A stretch of DNA of 64,000 bases from Stieleria neptunia (GTDB lineage: Bacteria; Planctomycetota; Planctomycetia; Pirellulales; Pirellulaceae): the NCBI RefSeq assembly GCF_007754155.1, contig NZ_CP037423.1:9606938-9670937 (forward strand), read 5' to 3'. Numbering within the stretch: position 1 is the stretch's first letter; the number at the start of each line of letters is the position of its first letter. The notes under the pieces were generated by a model. The model searched no databases. It was not told the DNA's origin and saw only the letters and a list, made by a program, of their open reading frames with translations. The position numbers and the translations under genes are program-made. This document shows, one piece after another, positions 54,142 to 62,835 of this stretch.

Positions 54142-54480
54142 GGGCATCCACGGTATCCCGGAGGGATCACAGCGAGTAGCCGGAGGTCAGCGCAGCGCCA
54201 CCTCCGGGCAACGCCCCCAATCCTCCCCTCGACCCCGAACGGGGTCGCAGCGAATCCCGACACCCCGCCGTGTTCAGCCTCTCGCTCAATGGAATCCCCA
54301 GCAACCGACCCGAAAATCGGTAGCGATCACTGGCGGCAAGCCGTTACTCCAACCCACAGAACGCAGGCAGGAAGGTAGGAAAATTTCGGGTAGGAAAACG
54401 GATGCCCGAAAAATGACACACCCGGCATACACCCTGCTCCCTTTTCCTACCCAAAATCTTCCTACCTCCAACTCCAACTG
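54142..54480. repeat. Dispersed island repeat, copy 1 (partial)
   Basis: Contains the REP core (GTAGCCGGAGGTCAGCGCAG, then GCCACCTCCGGGC), GACCCCGAACGGGGTCGCAG, and the TTTCGGGTAGGAAAACGGATG block. It lacks the 5' third present in copies 2 and 3. It is in the gap 54081-54716 after the sulfatase gene. Confidence 0.9.
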
Positions 54481-54517
54481 ATGCATCAACCACGGGCCAT
54501 CATCAGTACAACCGCGC

Positions 54518-54579
54518 CTCTTCACATTGAGGAAGCTGGCAAGGATGCATCACACGGCGCCCGGCCACGTCGAACGATC
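54518..54579. repeat. Island repeat F, copy 1
   Basis: GAAGCTGGCAAGGATGC followed by CACACGGCGCC; matches 63373-63459, which has a short internal insertion. Confidence 0.7.
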
Positions 54580-54621
54580 AGCTCTCCGATCACCGTCCGC
54601 TTCTGAAGTCACTTGCACGCC

Positions 54622-54675
54622 CTTCATCGGCGTCGCGGTGCGAACCGCGTTTTGATCACACTGGTGCACTTCAAA
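54622..54675. repeat. Island repeat D, copy 1 (54 bp)
   Basis: Ends GGTGCACTTCAAA; aligned without gaps to 59710-59763. Confidence 0.75.
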
Positions 54676-54700
54676 CACCACGGGACGGTTTCCCGTGGTG
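54676..54700 (-). terminator. Terminator-like hairpin, 10-bp stem
   Basis: CACCACGGGA and TCCCGTGGTG with a 5-nt loop, 16 bp past the stop of the minus-strand gene at 54717. Confidence 0.55.
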
Positions 54701-54716
54701 CGATACGCAAAAATGC

Positions 54717-55127
54717 TTAAGAAAACTGATCGTCAATCCCCTGCGGTGCCTTGAGCAGAACGGGAATTGCTGCATTGGCAAGGACGAGCAAACCCACGAT
54801 CAGTGTAAACACAAGTCCTTGCGTTTCGTAGACGGTCGGAAGTGCCACTCCGGACATGACGGCCCAAAATCCATAGAACACCATCGTCAGGTATCGAGCG
54901 ATGTTGCTGCCAGCGAATAGAAAAAAGGCGAGCAGTCCCGTGAGGCCGAGCCTGACAATCTGAGTAACCCCTGGTGAATTACCGAACAACAGGACTTGCA
55001 GCAGCATCAACACGATCGATTGTGCGACCATAAAGCAGGCGATTCCGACAACGATTCGCCTCGCTGTCTCATGATTCGGTGTACTCAGGATGGCGGACGA
55101 ACTGCTTGAGCGATACGGGTTTGGCAT
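54717..55127 (-). CDS. Small NPY-start membrane protein
   Basis: 136 residues. It begins PNPYRSSSSSAI, the NPYxS start common in small planctomycete membrane proteins. Four hydrophobic helices follow (GIACFMVAQSIVLMLLQVLL, IVRLGLTGLLAFFLFAG, MVFYGFWAVMSGVAL, LVFTLIVGLLVLANAAIPVL). No family assigned and no function can be given. It shares the NPY start with the genes at 58581 and 60164, which sit in the same repeat-rich island. Confidence 0.7.
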   Translation of the reverse strand: MPNPYRSSSSSAILSTPNHETARRIVVGIACFMVAQSIVLMLLQVLLFGNSPGVTQIVRLGLTGLLAFFLFAGSNIARYLTMVFYGFWAVMSGVALPTVYETQGLVFTLIVGLLVLANAAIPVLLKAPQGIDDQFS

Positions 55128-55188
55128 TGCGTGCTGTCGAATGTGGGATGAAAGACGAAATGGCTGGTGTGGAGGAACAGCTTACCTA

Positions 55189-55240
55189 GGCGAACGGTAT
55201 GAATCACATGGCGACCGCGCACGCCCCAAACACAGAGACC
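55189..55240. repeat. attC-like 52-bp motif, copy 1
   Basis: Matches 62700-62751 over its full 52 bp with few differences and no gap (GGCGAACGGTATGAATCAC start, CCCCAAACACAGAGACC end). It lies 62 bp upstream of the 54717-55127 gene start. The inverse arm found for the other copy is weak here. Confidence 0.6.
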
Positions 55241-55295
55241 GACCTTAATGCCGGAAACGATCGCTGGGGCAGATTGTCTTCCGAAGATCAGAGCT

Positions 55296-55523
55296 TCGTG
55301 CGCAGAGTTGGATTCGTCATAGAGTCAAAGAAAAACACCCTCGGACCACACGACGCGCGTGACGGAGGAATCATGCGCCGCTGGATCACACGTTGGGCCA
55401 CAAGAGATCAAGACGCTTGTCGCACCAAAACGCTGACGACCTACGGCCAGAGGATTCAAGAAGCTGGCGTCAGACTTTCGGCCCAGTGTCCCACACAACC
55501 TCAGTCCATCGTGACCGCACATC
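55296..55523. repeat. Island repeat E, copy 1 (228 bp)
   Basis: Matches 59798-60023. Shared marks include GTCATAGAGTCAAAGAAAAA and ACGACCTACGGCCAGAGGA. It ends 2 bp before the 3' end of the next gene. Open frames within it are not conserved between the copies. Confidence 0.85.
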
Positions 55524-56100
55524 ATTCATCGACATTGGCCTTAACTTGGTGCCCGATCCAAATTGCCGTCGGCGCGTAAACAAAAAGCGTGTCATCACCC
55601 AAAACCGCCTTCTGGGCGTCTGATAGCGTTACCTCAGTTGGCCAAGGTAAAGGCAAGAGTATTGCAGCAAAACGAGAGGACCGCTTCAAAAGCTCTTTCG
55701 GCTTTTGCTTCTTTCCTGACAGGTCCCAAAGCACAACTTCGTCAAACGCGAATTCCGCGTAGCCATGGCCATGTCCGGGATTGACACTATATCGCTGAGA
55801 AACATCTTCCCGCATCGGAACGGTGACAACGAATACTTGCTGTGTGTCGATACCGTTCACCTTCACCGTTCGACGTCGAGTCTCCTTCGCCAGCTTCGTG
55901 ATCGTCACCGTACGTTGCCTTTCTGTTGCGTGGATAAGCCGTGATTCAATAACGACCTTCGGTGAAGCATCCGACGTGACGCGAACGTATGTCGCATTTG
56001 CCAAGTCGCAATGAAGGGCGCCAGCATCATCCGCACTCAGTTCCACACCCAGCGTGGCCCATGCGATCACAACAGAAAACAATTGACAAGCAAAACGCAT
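55522..56100 (-). CDS. Secreted protein of unknown function
   Basis: 192 residues from ATG 56100, preceded by AAGGGGTAG. A signal peptide (MRFACQLFSVVIAWATLGVE) ends near SADDAG. The mature part is beta-rich and basic (TVTITKLAKETRRRTVKVNG), with GHGHGYAEFAFDEVVLWDLS. No domain recognised. Single gene between repeat copies. Confidence 0.6.
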   Translation of the reverse strand: MRFACQLFSVVIAWATLGVELSADDAGALHCDLANATYVRVTSDASPKVVIESRLIHATERQRTVTITKLAKETRRRTVKVNGIDTQQVFVVTVPMREDVSQRYSVNPGHGHGYAEFAFDEVVLWDLSGKKQKPKELLKRSSRFAAILLPLPWPTEVTLSDAQKAVLGDDTLFVYAPTAIWIGHQVKANVDE

Positions 56101-56276
56101 CGCTACCCCTTTTAGCAAATAAGACTCTGACGAACGTCTGGCCGTTCACCGCGGCACGGCGAACGACATTGTGTTTTCGGTTGAAGCCGACTCCGCGTCT
56201 GCGTGTGCGGGCGGATGGTTCACGCGTCCGGCCACGACGACAACCCGCGCCATCGCCGCTCCGCATCATCGCGTGG

Positions 56277-56495
56277 CTACCCACTGTGTTGCGTCAACAC
56301 ATTGGCGACGTAGTGGTTGCTGAACATTGAAAGTGTATCAAATTCGGCGTCCGATACATCGTCGCCAGGCCACGGCACAGCGAAATAAACTGGTCGTTCG
56401 GGAAAATTAAGCATCTGAACAAACGCTTCGTTTGTTTTAGATGAAGCGGTGACAATCGGAATACGGCGAAGTGATTCTATGAATACCGCAAGCAC
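56277..56495 (-). CDS. Short hypothetical, possibly a truncated gene
   Basis: 72 residues from GTG 56495; the frame is open a further 9 codons upstream without a good start. The sequence is protein-like (FPERPVYFAVPWPGDDVSD). It lies just downstream of the 56533 gene in the same direction, so it may be a second gene of that unit or the C-terminal remnant of a larger protein. Confidence 0.4.
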   Translation of the reverse strand: MLAVFIESLRRIPIVTASSKTNEAFVQMLNFPERPVYFAVPWPGDDVSDAEFDTLSMFSNHYVANVLTQHSG

Positions 56496-56532
56496 TTGTT
56501 GTTCAAGCGCGGCATGCCAGTGTCATTCTCGA

Positions 56533-57327
56533 TTATGTGACGAGGAGTTCACCCTGAGGGAAATCCCCGTCCCATCCAACAGGAAGCTTTCCGCGCAAGA
56601 GCCACTGGCAACATTCTACGGCATGCTTCTTCGTTTGTTCAGGTAGGAATTGAAGCTCCAAACATGCGTGAGAAATAATCGCCTGCACGTCATCCAACGG
56701 CAAATCTGGCAGATCGCCCGGGGGATCTGCAAGTTTGTAGTCTAACAACGAAGTGACTTGATCATTCGCGATCCTGAAGAACGGCGAAAGGCATGCAAAA
56801 TGGCATTCGTTGGCATCCATGAGTTGCCCAAGAATTGCATTCTGAATTCCGATACACGGATAGGTGAATGTGCCCGAAGGAGGTGCTTCGAGCACGACTC
56901 GAATGTTGCCATCAAGATCCTTGCCGAGATTTTGAAACCAATCGGCGTCCCGCAGTGACGAAAGGAAAGATGTCACCGCAGAGTTGAGAGTGACATTCAG
57001 GAATGAAACGTGATGGTCATAAGAAGCCCGCAGCTGTGAAAGCGAGAGCGTTGCTGCAGTGGTTAAGTCCTCGATTGTTGTCGGAATCGAGTTGCCACTG
57101 AGTGATTCCGCCGTTTCAACCACGACGCCAAGGTTTGAGACAAATGCCCCGAAATCAGCATTCGCCACCTGATACTGTGCCACGGCAGTGGGCTCGGAAA
57201 GGCACCGTCGCACGTCAGAGATGGTGAGAGTTGAGTCGAGGTTCTTCAATATCTTGAAGGTCGAAGCCAACTGAGATGTTTCAAGGTCATCGACAGTAAA
57301 GCGAAACACTGACTGGGCTGTAATCAT
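56533..57327 (-). CDS. Hypothetical cytosolic protein
   Basis: 264 residues from ATG 57327. The frame continues upstream only into the long repeat, so the longer form was rejected. The N-terminal half is helical (RFTVDDLETSQLASTFKILK) and the C-terminal half mixed. No signal peptide, membrane helix or known motif was seen. Its base composition looks less GC-rich than the core genes (by eye). Confidence 0.55.
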   Translation of the reverse strand: MITAQSVFRFTVDDLETSQLASTFKILKNLDSTLTISDVRRCLSEPTAVAQYQVANADFGAFVSNLGVVVETAESLSGNSIPTTIEDLTTAATLSLSQLRASYDHHVSFLNVTLNSAVTSFLSSLRDADWFQNLGKDLDGNIRVVLEAPPSGTFTYPCIGIQNAILGQLMDANECHFACLSPFFRIANDQVTSLLDYKLADPPGDLPDLPLDDVQAIISHACLELQFLPEQTKKHAVECCQWLLRGKLPVGWDGDFPQGELLVT

Positions 57328-57380
57328 GAATTCGCCTGACGAGGATAACGAATTGCGATCGATCCGCGCATCAGGAGGAA

Positions 57381-57945
57381 CGGGGATCCATCGTGCGCCG
57401 GAACTTTGTCGCCTCTCAGGTGGGCCGGTCACAGGACCAGATTAGAACGAATCCCGCCAGACGGTGCCAGTTTCTCAGCCCCAGGTGAAATCAAGCGGAG
57501 CGGCGGGAGGGCGATCCGGTTCGGCCGCGGCCTCCCTTGCACTTTCTTGTTCTCTTATCAGGTACTAGTCCTACCAAGTGCGAAAAGCCTGCACCCGTCG
57601 CGGCGTCCACGGCATCCCGAAGGGATCACAGCGAGTAGCCGGAGGTCAGCGCAGCGCCACCTCCGGGCAACGCCCTCGATCCCCCCTCGACCCCGGACGG
57701 AGTCGCAGCGAATCCCGACACCCCGCCGTGTTCAGCCTCTCGCTCAATGGAATCCCCAGCAACCGACCCGAAAATCGGTAGCGATCACTGGCGGCAAGCC
57801 GTTACTCCAACCCACAGAACGCAGGCAGGAAGGCAGGAAAATTTCGGGTAGGAAAACGGATGCCCGAAAAATGACACACCCGACAAACACCCTGCTCTCT
57901 TTTCCTACCCAAAATTTTCCTACCTGTAACTCCAGCCGATGCTTC
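57381..57945. repeat. Dispersed island repeat, copy 2 (about 565 bp)
   Basis: Full-length copy. The 5' part (GTGCGCCGGAACTTTGTCGC and GACGGTGCCAGTTTCTCAG) is followed by the REP core and the GGGTAGGAAAACGGATG block. It runs to the stop of the 57963 gene. Confidence 0.9.
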
Positions 57946-57962
57946 TACTTCAAAAACCACGC

Positions 57963-58463
57963 TCAGCCGATGCCACCGCCAGCAAATCGACGCTCATGAT
58001 CTAAGGTCACACAAACCAGTGCGTTGGGAATCAGGTTATCGCAAGTGTACCAGAGTGTCGCGCCTTCTTCAGGCGTTGGATAGTAGACGACGATGTGAGA
58101 AAGACGCATTCGCGAAGCAAACTCGGTGACGGGCGTTGGGGGGACACCATTTCGAAGTGCAATGTGTAAATGCCGGACATCGGCGGCGGCGTAGCGGCGG
58201 TACCTAGCGTCGTTCGCCGGCAGTGCAGACACGATTGCTCGGACGTATGTGAGTGTGTCGTCAAGCGGTTCATCAGCGAAGAAAGTCACCGGAACAGGCC
58301 CAGCAGAATCTAGCCTGATGGAGGTTTCGAACGTCGCATCGTCGGCACTGCGCCGTGTGCATTGACCAAGAACATCGTCATTCAACGTTGTGCTGTCGAT
58401 CAATCGATGCGTTCCGGCAACCGATGGAACTGGCGTCAACCATCGACGGATTAATTTTCGCAT
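57963..58463 (-). CDS. Hypothetical protein
   Basis: 166 residues. The C-terminal segment (ATLWYTCDNLIPNALVCVTL) loosely resembles the end of DUF2262-like domains, but this is not secure. The last codons (AGGGIG) abut the long repeat, so the C-terminus may have been altered. No membrane segment. Confidence 0.5.
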   Translation of the reverse strand: MRKLIRRWLTPVPSVAGTHRLIDSTTLNDDVLGQCTRRSADDATFETSIRLDSAGPVPVTFFADEPLDDTLTYVRAIVSALPANDARYRRYAAADVRHLHIALRNGVPPTPVTEFASRMRLSHIVVYYPTPEEGATLWYTCDNLIPNALVCVTLDHERRFAGGGIG

Positions 58464-58485
58464 TTACCCCTCATGCATAGAACGG

Positions 58486-58577
58486 AAAAAATCAGGCGGG
58501 AGGGGCAAAAGACGTTCAAGCCGACCCAAAACCGCGACTCCTGAGCTCGACCGCATTTCGTGGTTCCCCGCTGATTG
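58486..58577. repeat. attC-like imperfect hairpin
   Basis: Arms AATCAGGCGGG and CCCCGCTGATT with about 65 nt between them, preceded by TAGAACGG. It lies between the 57963 gene start and the 58581 gene stop, where a cassette recombination site would be expected. Confidence 0.35.
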
Positions 58578-58580
58578 AAA

Positions 58581-58982
58581 TCAGTTTTGGTCGGGCAGGA
58601 AAATTGAAGCCATCGTAGCAACGGCCAGCATCGCCGTCAGCATCGTACCGCCCACGAAAAGGAACCACCGCACCCATTTGCGATCATATCCAAGCCATCG
58701 AACGTAGGTTTCGATGATGGGGCCAGCGAAGAAGCAAACGTTGGCGATGATAGCGCCCTCGGCAATCAGTACGAGAGTGCGCAGTTTCGTGAGATCGGGT
58801 CCGGCGAGTAACAGCGTGAGCAACCCCAGCACGACGACGAAGATGAGTCGCAGCCGTTCCCATGCCAGAAAGGTCGATTTGGCGATCGAACCAAGAGAAA
58901 GTGACTTCGTGGATGCAGCTTGCGAATCTGCGGTTGCGGAAGACGCGTCAAACAATGGCGTTGAGTAAGGATTCTTCGTCAT
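58581..58982 (-). CDS. Small NPY-start membrane protein
   Basis: 133 residues from ATG 58982. Starts TKNPYSTPLFD. A soluble N-terminal 45 residues is followed by three or four hydrophobic helices (LIFVVVLGLLTLLLAG, EGAIIANVCFFAGPIIETYV, WFLFVGGTMLTAMLAVATMA). No function known. Similar in design to the proteins at 54717 and 60164. Confidence 0.65.
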   Translation of the reverse strand: MTKNPYSTPLFDASSATADSQAASTKSLSLGSIAKSTFLAWERLRLIFVVVLGLLTLLLAGPDLTKLRTLVLIAEGAIIANVCFFAGPIIETYVRWLGYDRKWVRWFLFVGGTMLTAMLAVATMASIFLPDQN

Positions 58983-59085
58983 GTGGATGTCTGTCGGGGA
59001 ACGTCGGTGGTCACCCGGGCGGCGAGGAAAGATTGCCCGTCTCAAAACCGCCCGACTTCGCCGCTCCGGTTCACGGAACCGGCAT

Positions 59086-59130
59086 AAAGGTGTCAGGACT
59101 CTTTGTTCGAAAAAGAGTCCTGACACCTTT
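59086..59130. repeat. Perfect 19-bp hairpin, GGTGTCAGGACTC type
   Basis: Arms 59086-59104 and 59112-59130 with a 7-nt loop (GTTCGAA). The copy at 63480-63524 is identical in both arms. Followed by GTTTT, so it could terminate plus-strand transcripts. Confidence 0.9.
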
Positions 59131-59135
59131 GTTTT

Positions 59136-59719
59136 CGGGAATCCATCGTGCGCCGGAACTTTGTCGCCTCTCAGGTGGGCCGGTCACAGGACCTGATTAG
59201 AACGGATCCTGCCAGACGGTGCCAGTTTCTCAGCCCCAGGTGAAATCAAGCGGAGCGGCAGGAGGGCGGTCCGGATCGGTCACGGCCTCCCTTGCATTTT
59301 CTTGTTCACTTTTCGCACTACCTGTCCTACCAAGTGCGAAAATCCTTCACCCATCGCAGCGTCCGCGGTATCCCGGAGGGATCACAGCGAGTAGCTGGAG
59401 GTCAGCGCAGCGCCACCTCCGGGCAACGCCCCCGATCCGCCCCTCGACCCCGGACGGGGTTGCAGCAAATACCAGCACCGCGCCGAGCCCAGCCTCCGGC
59501 GATATGGAAACCTCAGAGACCGACCCACAAACTGAGAGTGATCACTGGCAGCAAGCCGTTTTTCCAACCCACAGAACGCAGCAGGAAGGGAGGATAATTT
59601 CGGGTAGGAAAACGGATGCCCGAAAAACGACACCCCCGGCGAACACCGTGCTCTGTCTTCCTACCCAAAATCTTCCTACCTTTATCTCCAGCCGTTGCAA
59701 CACCCGCGGTTCATCAGCG
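59136..59719. repeat. Dispersed island repeat, copy 3 (about 584 bp)
   Basis: Full-length copy directly following the 19-bp hairpin. It contains the REP core and the GGGTAGGAAAACGGATG block and continues into repeat D. Confidence 0.9.
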
Positions 59720-59763
59720 TCACGGCGCCTACCGCATTTTGATCTCATTGGTGCACTTCAAAA
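59710..59763. repeat. Island repeat D, copy 2 (54 bp)
   Basis: Gapless match to 54622-54675. Confidence 0.75.
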
Positions 59764-59797
59764 CCCCAAAGGCGCTCGACTCCCAAACAACGACGCG

Positions 59798-60023
59798 TCG
59801 TGCGTTCGATTGCATTCGTCATAGAGTCAAAGAAAAACACCCTCGGACTACACGCGCGTGATGGAGGAGTCATGCGCCGCTGGATCACTCGATGGGGCAC
59901 AAAAGATCAAGACGGCTGCCACACCCAAACGCCGACGACCTACGGCCAGAGGACTTGAGAAGCTGGCGTCATCCTTTCGGCCCGGAGCCCCATGCAATCC
60001 CGCCCAACTGCGACCGCACATCA
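59798..60023. repeat. Island repeat E, copy 2 (226 bp)
   Basis: Matches 55296-55523. The stretch 58983-60163 is made almost wholly of repeats; no gene was seen in it. Confidence 0.85.
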
Positions 60024-60163
60024 ACCGCCACAGATCAATTGCCACAAAAAGCACGAGAAGTCGCGAAAAAATTGGGGCAGCAACACGAACACCGGACTTC
60101 ACCAGGCACAGGCGGAGGACTCCGCCACTTCAATCCAACCCAACTCCCATGCTTTGGTGCAAT

Positions 60164-60529
60164 TCATCGCCCTGCCTCGCTGGACAGCGTGTCAGATCTG
60201 GATCGCTTCCGCCATCGTGTTCCAGGCAGATAGCCGAGGACACCCAAAACAACCCCAATGGCTCCCATGAACATCGGAACGACAGCCCAAACAAATCCGA
60301 TCCACTCCATAGTTTGCTGCGATGGCGCTCCGGCTGATGAGCTCGTCATCGCGAAATAGATGCCAGATGCAAATCCCAGAATCATCGCGCTGCCAAAGAA
60401 CAGCACAATGGTCCAGACAGAAGTGAGTAGAATCTTCCCAACCAACCCGAGCACCGAACCTCGACGTGAACCTGATTCGGCATCGATAGCATGATTCGGC
60501 GCGAGGTATGGATTATTTCTCGATTCCAT
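60164..60529 (-). CDS. Small NPY-start membrane protein
   Basis: 121 residues from ATG 60529. Starts ESRNNPYLAPNHA. Two long hydrophobic segments (ILLTSVWTIVLFFGSAMILG and IGFVWAVVPMFMGAIGVVLG) and a basic tail (TRWRKRSRSD). Function unknown. Another member of the NPY set. Confidence 0.65.
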   Translation of the reverse strand: MESRNNPYLAPNHAIDAESGSRRGSVLGLVGKILLTSVWTIVLFFGSAMILGFASGIYFAMTSSSAGAPSQQTMEWIGFVWAVVPMFMGAIGVVLGVLGYLPGTRWRKRSRSDTLSSEAGR

Positions 60530-60593
60530 GATTACCGTTCGATTGCCCATAAGTTGGCAGAACGTCCGTGATGGGTGGAAAGGGAAATGCCTG

Positions 60594-61085
60594 TCAAGCG
60601 TCCGGTACGACGAAACTTAAGTGATGGGCAGCGTGCCATTGTTGCAATAAGAGCCATTGTTCACGATTGAGTCGACCCAGCATCGGATAGTGCGTGACAA
60701 ATTGAGTCGACGGGTCCATTAAGGTTTCCGCGAGCGCATAAAATCGGTTTGCACAAGCGTCTTCATCGAGATCAAGGGCGGGCTGAAGTTGCAGCGGCGC
60801 CTTGCCACGAAGTTTGGATGGTTTGCCCTTCCGCATCGTTGGCATGAACATCAGTTTCATCACTGGTCGCAACAGCGCAGGAAACGTGAACTCTGCACCG
60901 CTAATCGTCATTTGCATGGACATGTTCAGATGATCCAGTATTTGGGCGAGGCTCCAGTTCCCAACCAATTCGTAGCCACCTTCGCGCAAATGCAAAATGT
61001 CTTCGCATGCAGCGGCCAAGTCAGGGTAACGCAAATCCATTCGTCGTTCTTCGATTGTCGTTTTGCGATCGGGTTTCTGGAGCAT
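60594..61085 (-). CDS. DUF1569 (DinB-like) protein
   Basis: 163 residues from ATG 61085. ELVGNWSLAQILDHLNMSMQ and the C-terminal WHAAHHLSFVVPD are the helix ends that carry metal-binding histidines in DinB-like four-helix bundles. DUF1569 proteins are widespread in planctomycetes and their activity is unknown; relatives bind zinc or use bacillithiol or other thiols. Cytosolic, monocistronic. Confidence 0.75.
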   Translation of the reverse strand: MLQKPDRKTTIEERRMDLRYPDLAAACEDILHLREGGYELVGNWSLAQILDHLNMSMQMTISGAEFTFPALLRPVMKLMFMPTMRKGKPSKLRGKAPLQLQPALDLDEDACANRFYALAETLMDPSTQFVTHYPMLGRLNREQWLLLQQWHAAHHLSFVVPDA

Positions 61086-61126
61086 GCTTGTTGAGTGTGA
61101 TCGTAGGCAGAGTGAGTAGTTCAGTC

Positions 61127-61218
61127 GGCAAATGATGGGGATCACCGGGGCCGCGCGGTAGATGCTCCACTTAAAAAACGCCGACTCGCGATCTCCGGTG
61201 GATGCCACGGTTATCGCC
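61127..61218. repeat. attC-like hairpin
   Basis: Left arm GGCAAATGATGGGGATCACC, right arm ending CCGGTGGATGCCACGG; the arms pair imperfectly with bulges across about 50 nt. It lies upstream of the DUF1569 gene. Confidence 0.45.
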
Positions 61219-61332
61219 TTTCGTCAATACCTTCGGGCCACCATGCGTCAGCAACTTTCGTCAATTGTAAATGGCCGTCTGAGCCATGAAAAGTCAAGGT
61301 CGTCTCCGTTGCATCGATGGTTCGTCGCTTTC

Positions 61333-62019
61333 TCAGTTTTCGAACAAAGAATGAAATGTAACGATCCCGACTGCGGTGTCGAATTTCAGACCCTCGGAAG
61401 ACTCAGTCAAAATCAATCCGTGTTTCATGTGAGGATGTACGAGAAACCGCGCAGTGTATGTCGGGATACCTTCGATTGTCTTTTTCCCCGTATCTTTCCA
61501 CGGAATTCCGGATTCAAAGACAACAGCACCCTTGGCTCCTTGGATGACAAACTGCATGTCGTCACGTGGGAACTCAACGCGGGAGTCGGAGTCATGCGAT
61601 GGTCCGATCGTCCGAAGATTAACGATCACAGAGTCGTCGAACGAACGCCGTTCATAGGTGACGTCAACCAGTGCACGCTGACCGAGTTTCGAAATATCTG
61701 TTTCAGGGAAACTGTCCTGCGAGGTATCAACCTCATCAGTGTGACGGGAATCATTGGCGAGCGACCAATTGATGTTAGGTGACGTTCGCTCGAACATTTC
61801 GTCATCGATCCTGACGTTGTAAACGAAATTGCTGTACCAACTCAACTCGGTTGGCTCTTCCGACCCAATCTCGAAAAAGCGGTGTTCGCTGGTCTGCTCG
61901 CCAATGGCGTCGAGGAGGCGGTCGGTAGCTCGCCGTGAGTGGAATTGGCCCTTTGAAGTGGCCCGTCGAAGTGGCCCTGTGCCCGTCCGCCGTTTACTGG
62001 GCCACGACCGCGGACGCAT
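61333..62019 (-). CDS. Hypothetical protein, 5' end uncertain (possible frameshift)
   Basis: Up to 228 residues. Protein-like sequence runs from about 61930 down (HRFFEIGSEEPTELSWYSNF to MQFVIQGAKGAVVFES). The first 35 residues (61920-62019) are not convincing. A separate frame from ATG 62138 (NSFVDADDWHHVTCQCRVSL) reads well down to about 61990. The two could be one gene broken by a frameshift near 61960-61985, where GTGGCCC is repeated. No domain recognised. Confidence 0.45.
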   Translation of the reverse strand: MRPRSWPSKRRTGTGPLRRATSKGQFHSRRATDRLLDAIGEQTSEHRFFEIGSEEPTELSWYSNFVYNVRIDDEMFERTSPNINWSLANDSRHTDEVDTSQDSFPETDISKLGQRALVDVTYERRSFDDSVIVNLRTIGPSHDSDSRVEFPRDDMQFVIQGAKGAVVFESGIPWKDTGKKTIEGIPTYTARFLVHPHMKHGLILTESSEGLKFDTAVGIVTFHSLFEN

Positions 62020-62298
62020 TGACGGGCACCGCCGTCGAACTGGGCGGCCAGAGTCTCGATGCCGCTGTCATCAAGAAGCGACACGCGGCACTGGCAGGTA
62101 ACGTGGTGCCAATCGTCTGCGTCGACGAACGAATTCATGTAAGTCTGAGGTTTGGTGGGGGGGAGTCATTTGTTTGTAAACTGGCGACTCGGCCCCGTGA
62201 TTCTGGCAGCTTACGACTGCCAGTCACCATGAAAATCCTCGCCCTGGATCTCACGTGCATCCGCAGATTCGACACTACTCTGATGGCGCAGTGAAAAC

Positions 62299-62673
62299 CT
62301 AGCCATGTTTTGCTAGGCTCGATCCCCACTGGGCGATTTTATATTGATAGCGATCTGGGTCGCCGTCGGGCAGTAGATTTGCCGCAACCAATCGCTGCCG
62401 CACGACTACGCCGAGGAAGTCGTACTCTTCTTCATCGTCGGTCGGATAACGCTTCAGTATTTCTTTGAATTTGTCGAGCACATCGCCGGTGATATCGCAG
62501 TTGCCCTGCGCGATACAAAAGTCCGCGAATTCGTTTCCACCAACGGTAGCGAGTTCCGATTCCAGGTGTGAGAAGTCGTCCTCAGTCCATTGGTTGCCGG
62601 TTTTGCCAGTCGGCGGTCCGACATCAATCACATTCGATGGCTGTCCAAACAATCGCTTGAGAAATGAGATCAT
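62299..62673 (-). CDS. Small hypothetical protein
   Basis: 124 residues from ATG 62673. Acidic and helical (ESELATVGGNEFADFCIAQG; PTDDEEEYDFLGVVVRQRLV). No known domain. The in-frame extension to 62718 runs into the attC-like motif and was rejected. Confidence 0.55.
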   Translation of the reverse strand: MISFLKRLFGQPSNVIDVGPPTGKTGNQWTEDDFSHLESELATVGGNEFADFCIAQGNCDITGDVLDKFKEILKRYPTDDEEEYDFLGVVVRQRLVAANLLPDGDPDRYQYKIAQWGSSLAKHG

Positions 62674-62699
62674 CGTTTCGATCCATTTAGGTTTCAGTC

Positions 62700-62785
62700 G
62701 GCGAACGGTACGAATCACACGGCGACGGCGAAAGCCCCAAACACAGAGACCAACTCGACTCCGTCGCTCGTGTGCATGCGCTGGC
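62700..62785. repeat. attC-like hairpin, 52-bp motif copy 2
   Basis: Starts GGCGAACGGTACGAATCACA; the arm ACACGGCGACGG pairs with CCGTCGCTCGTGT at about 62761-62773. The first 52 bp match 55189-55240. Confidence 0.5.
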
Positions 62786-62835
62786 TCACCGATTTTCTAC
62801 TCCGAATTTTCGGATACGATGACACCCGCGAAGCT

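Noticed and set aside
55325..55525. Minus-strand peptide similar to one at 59848-60102
   Set aside because: The similarity is explained by repeat E. Frames break differently in the two copies, so no protein is being conserved.
61162..61782. Plus-strand frame of 206 codons
   Set aside because: The minus strand of the same region gives a more protein-like sequence, and this frame starts within the attC-like hairpin.
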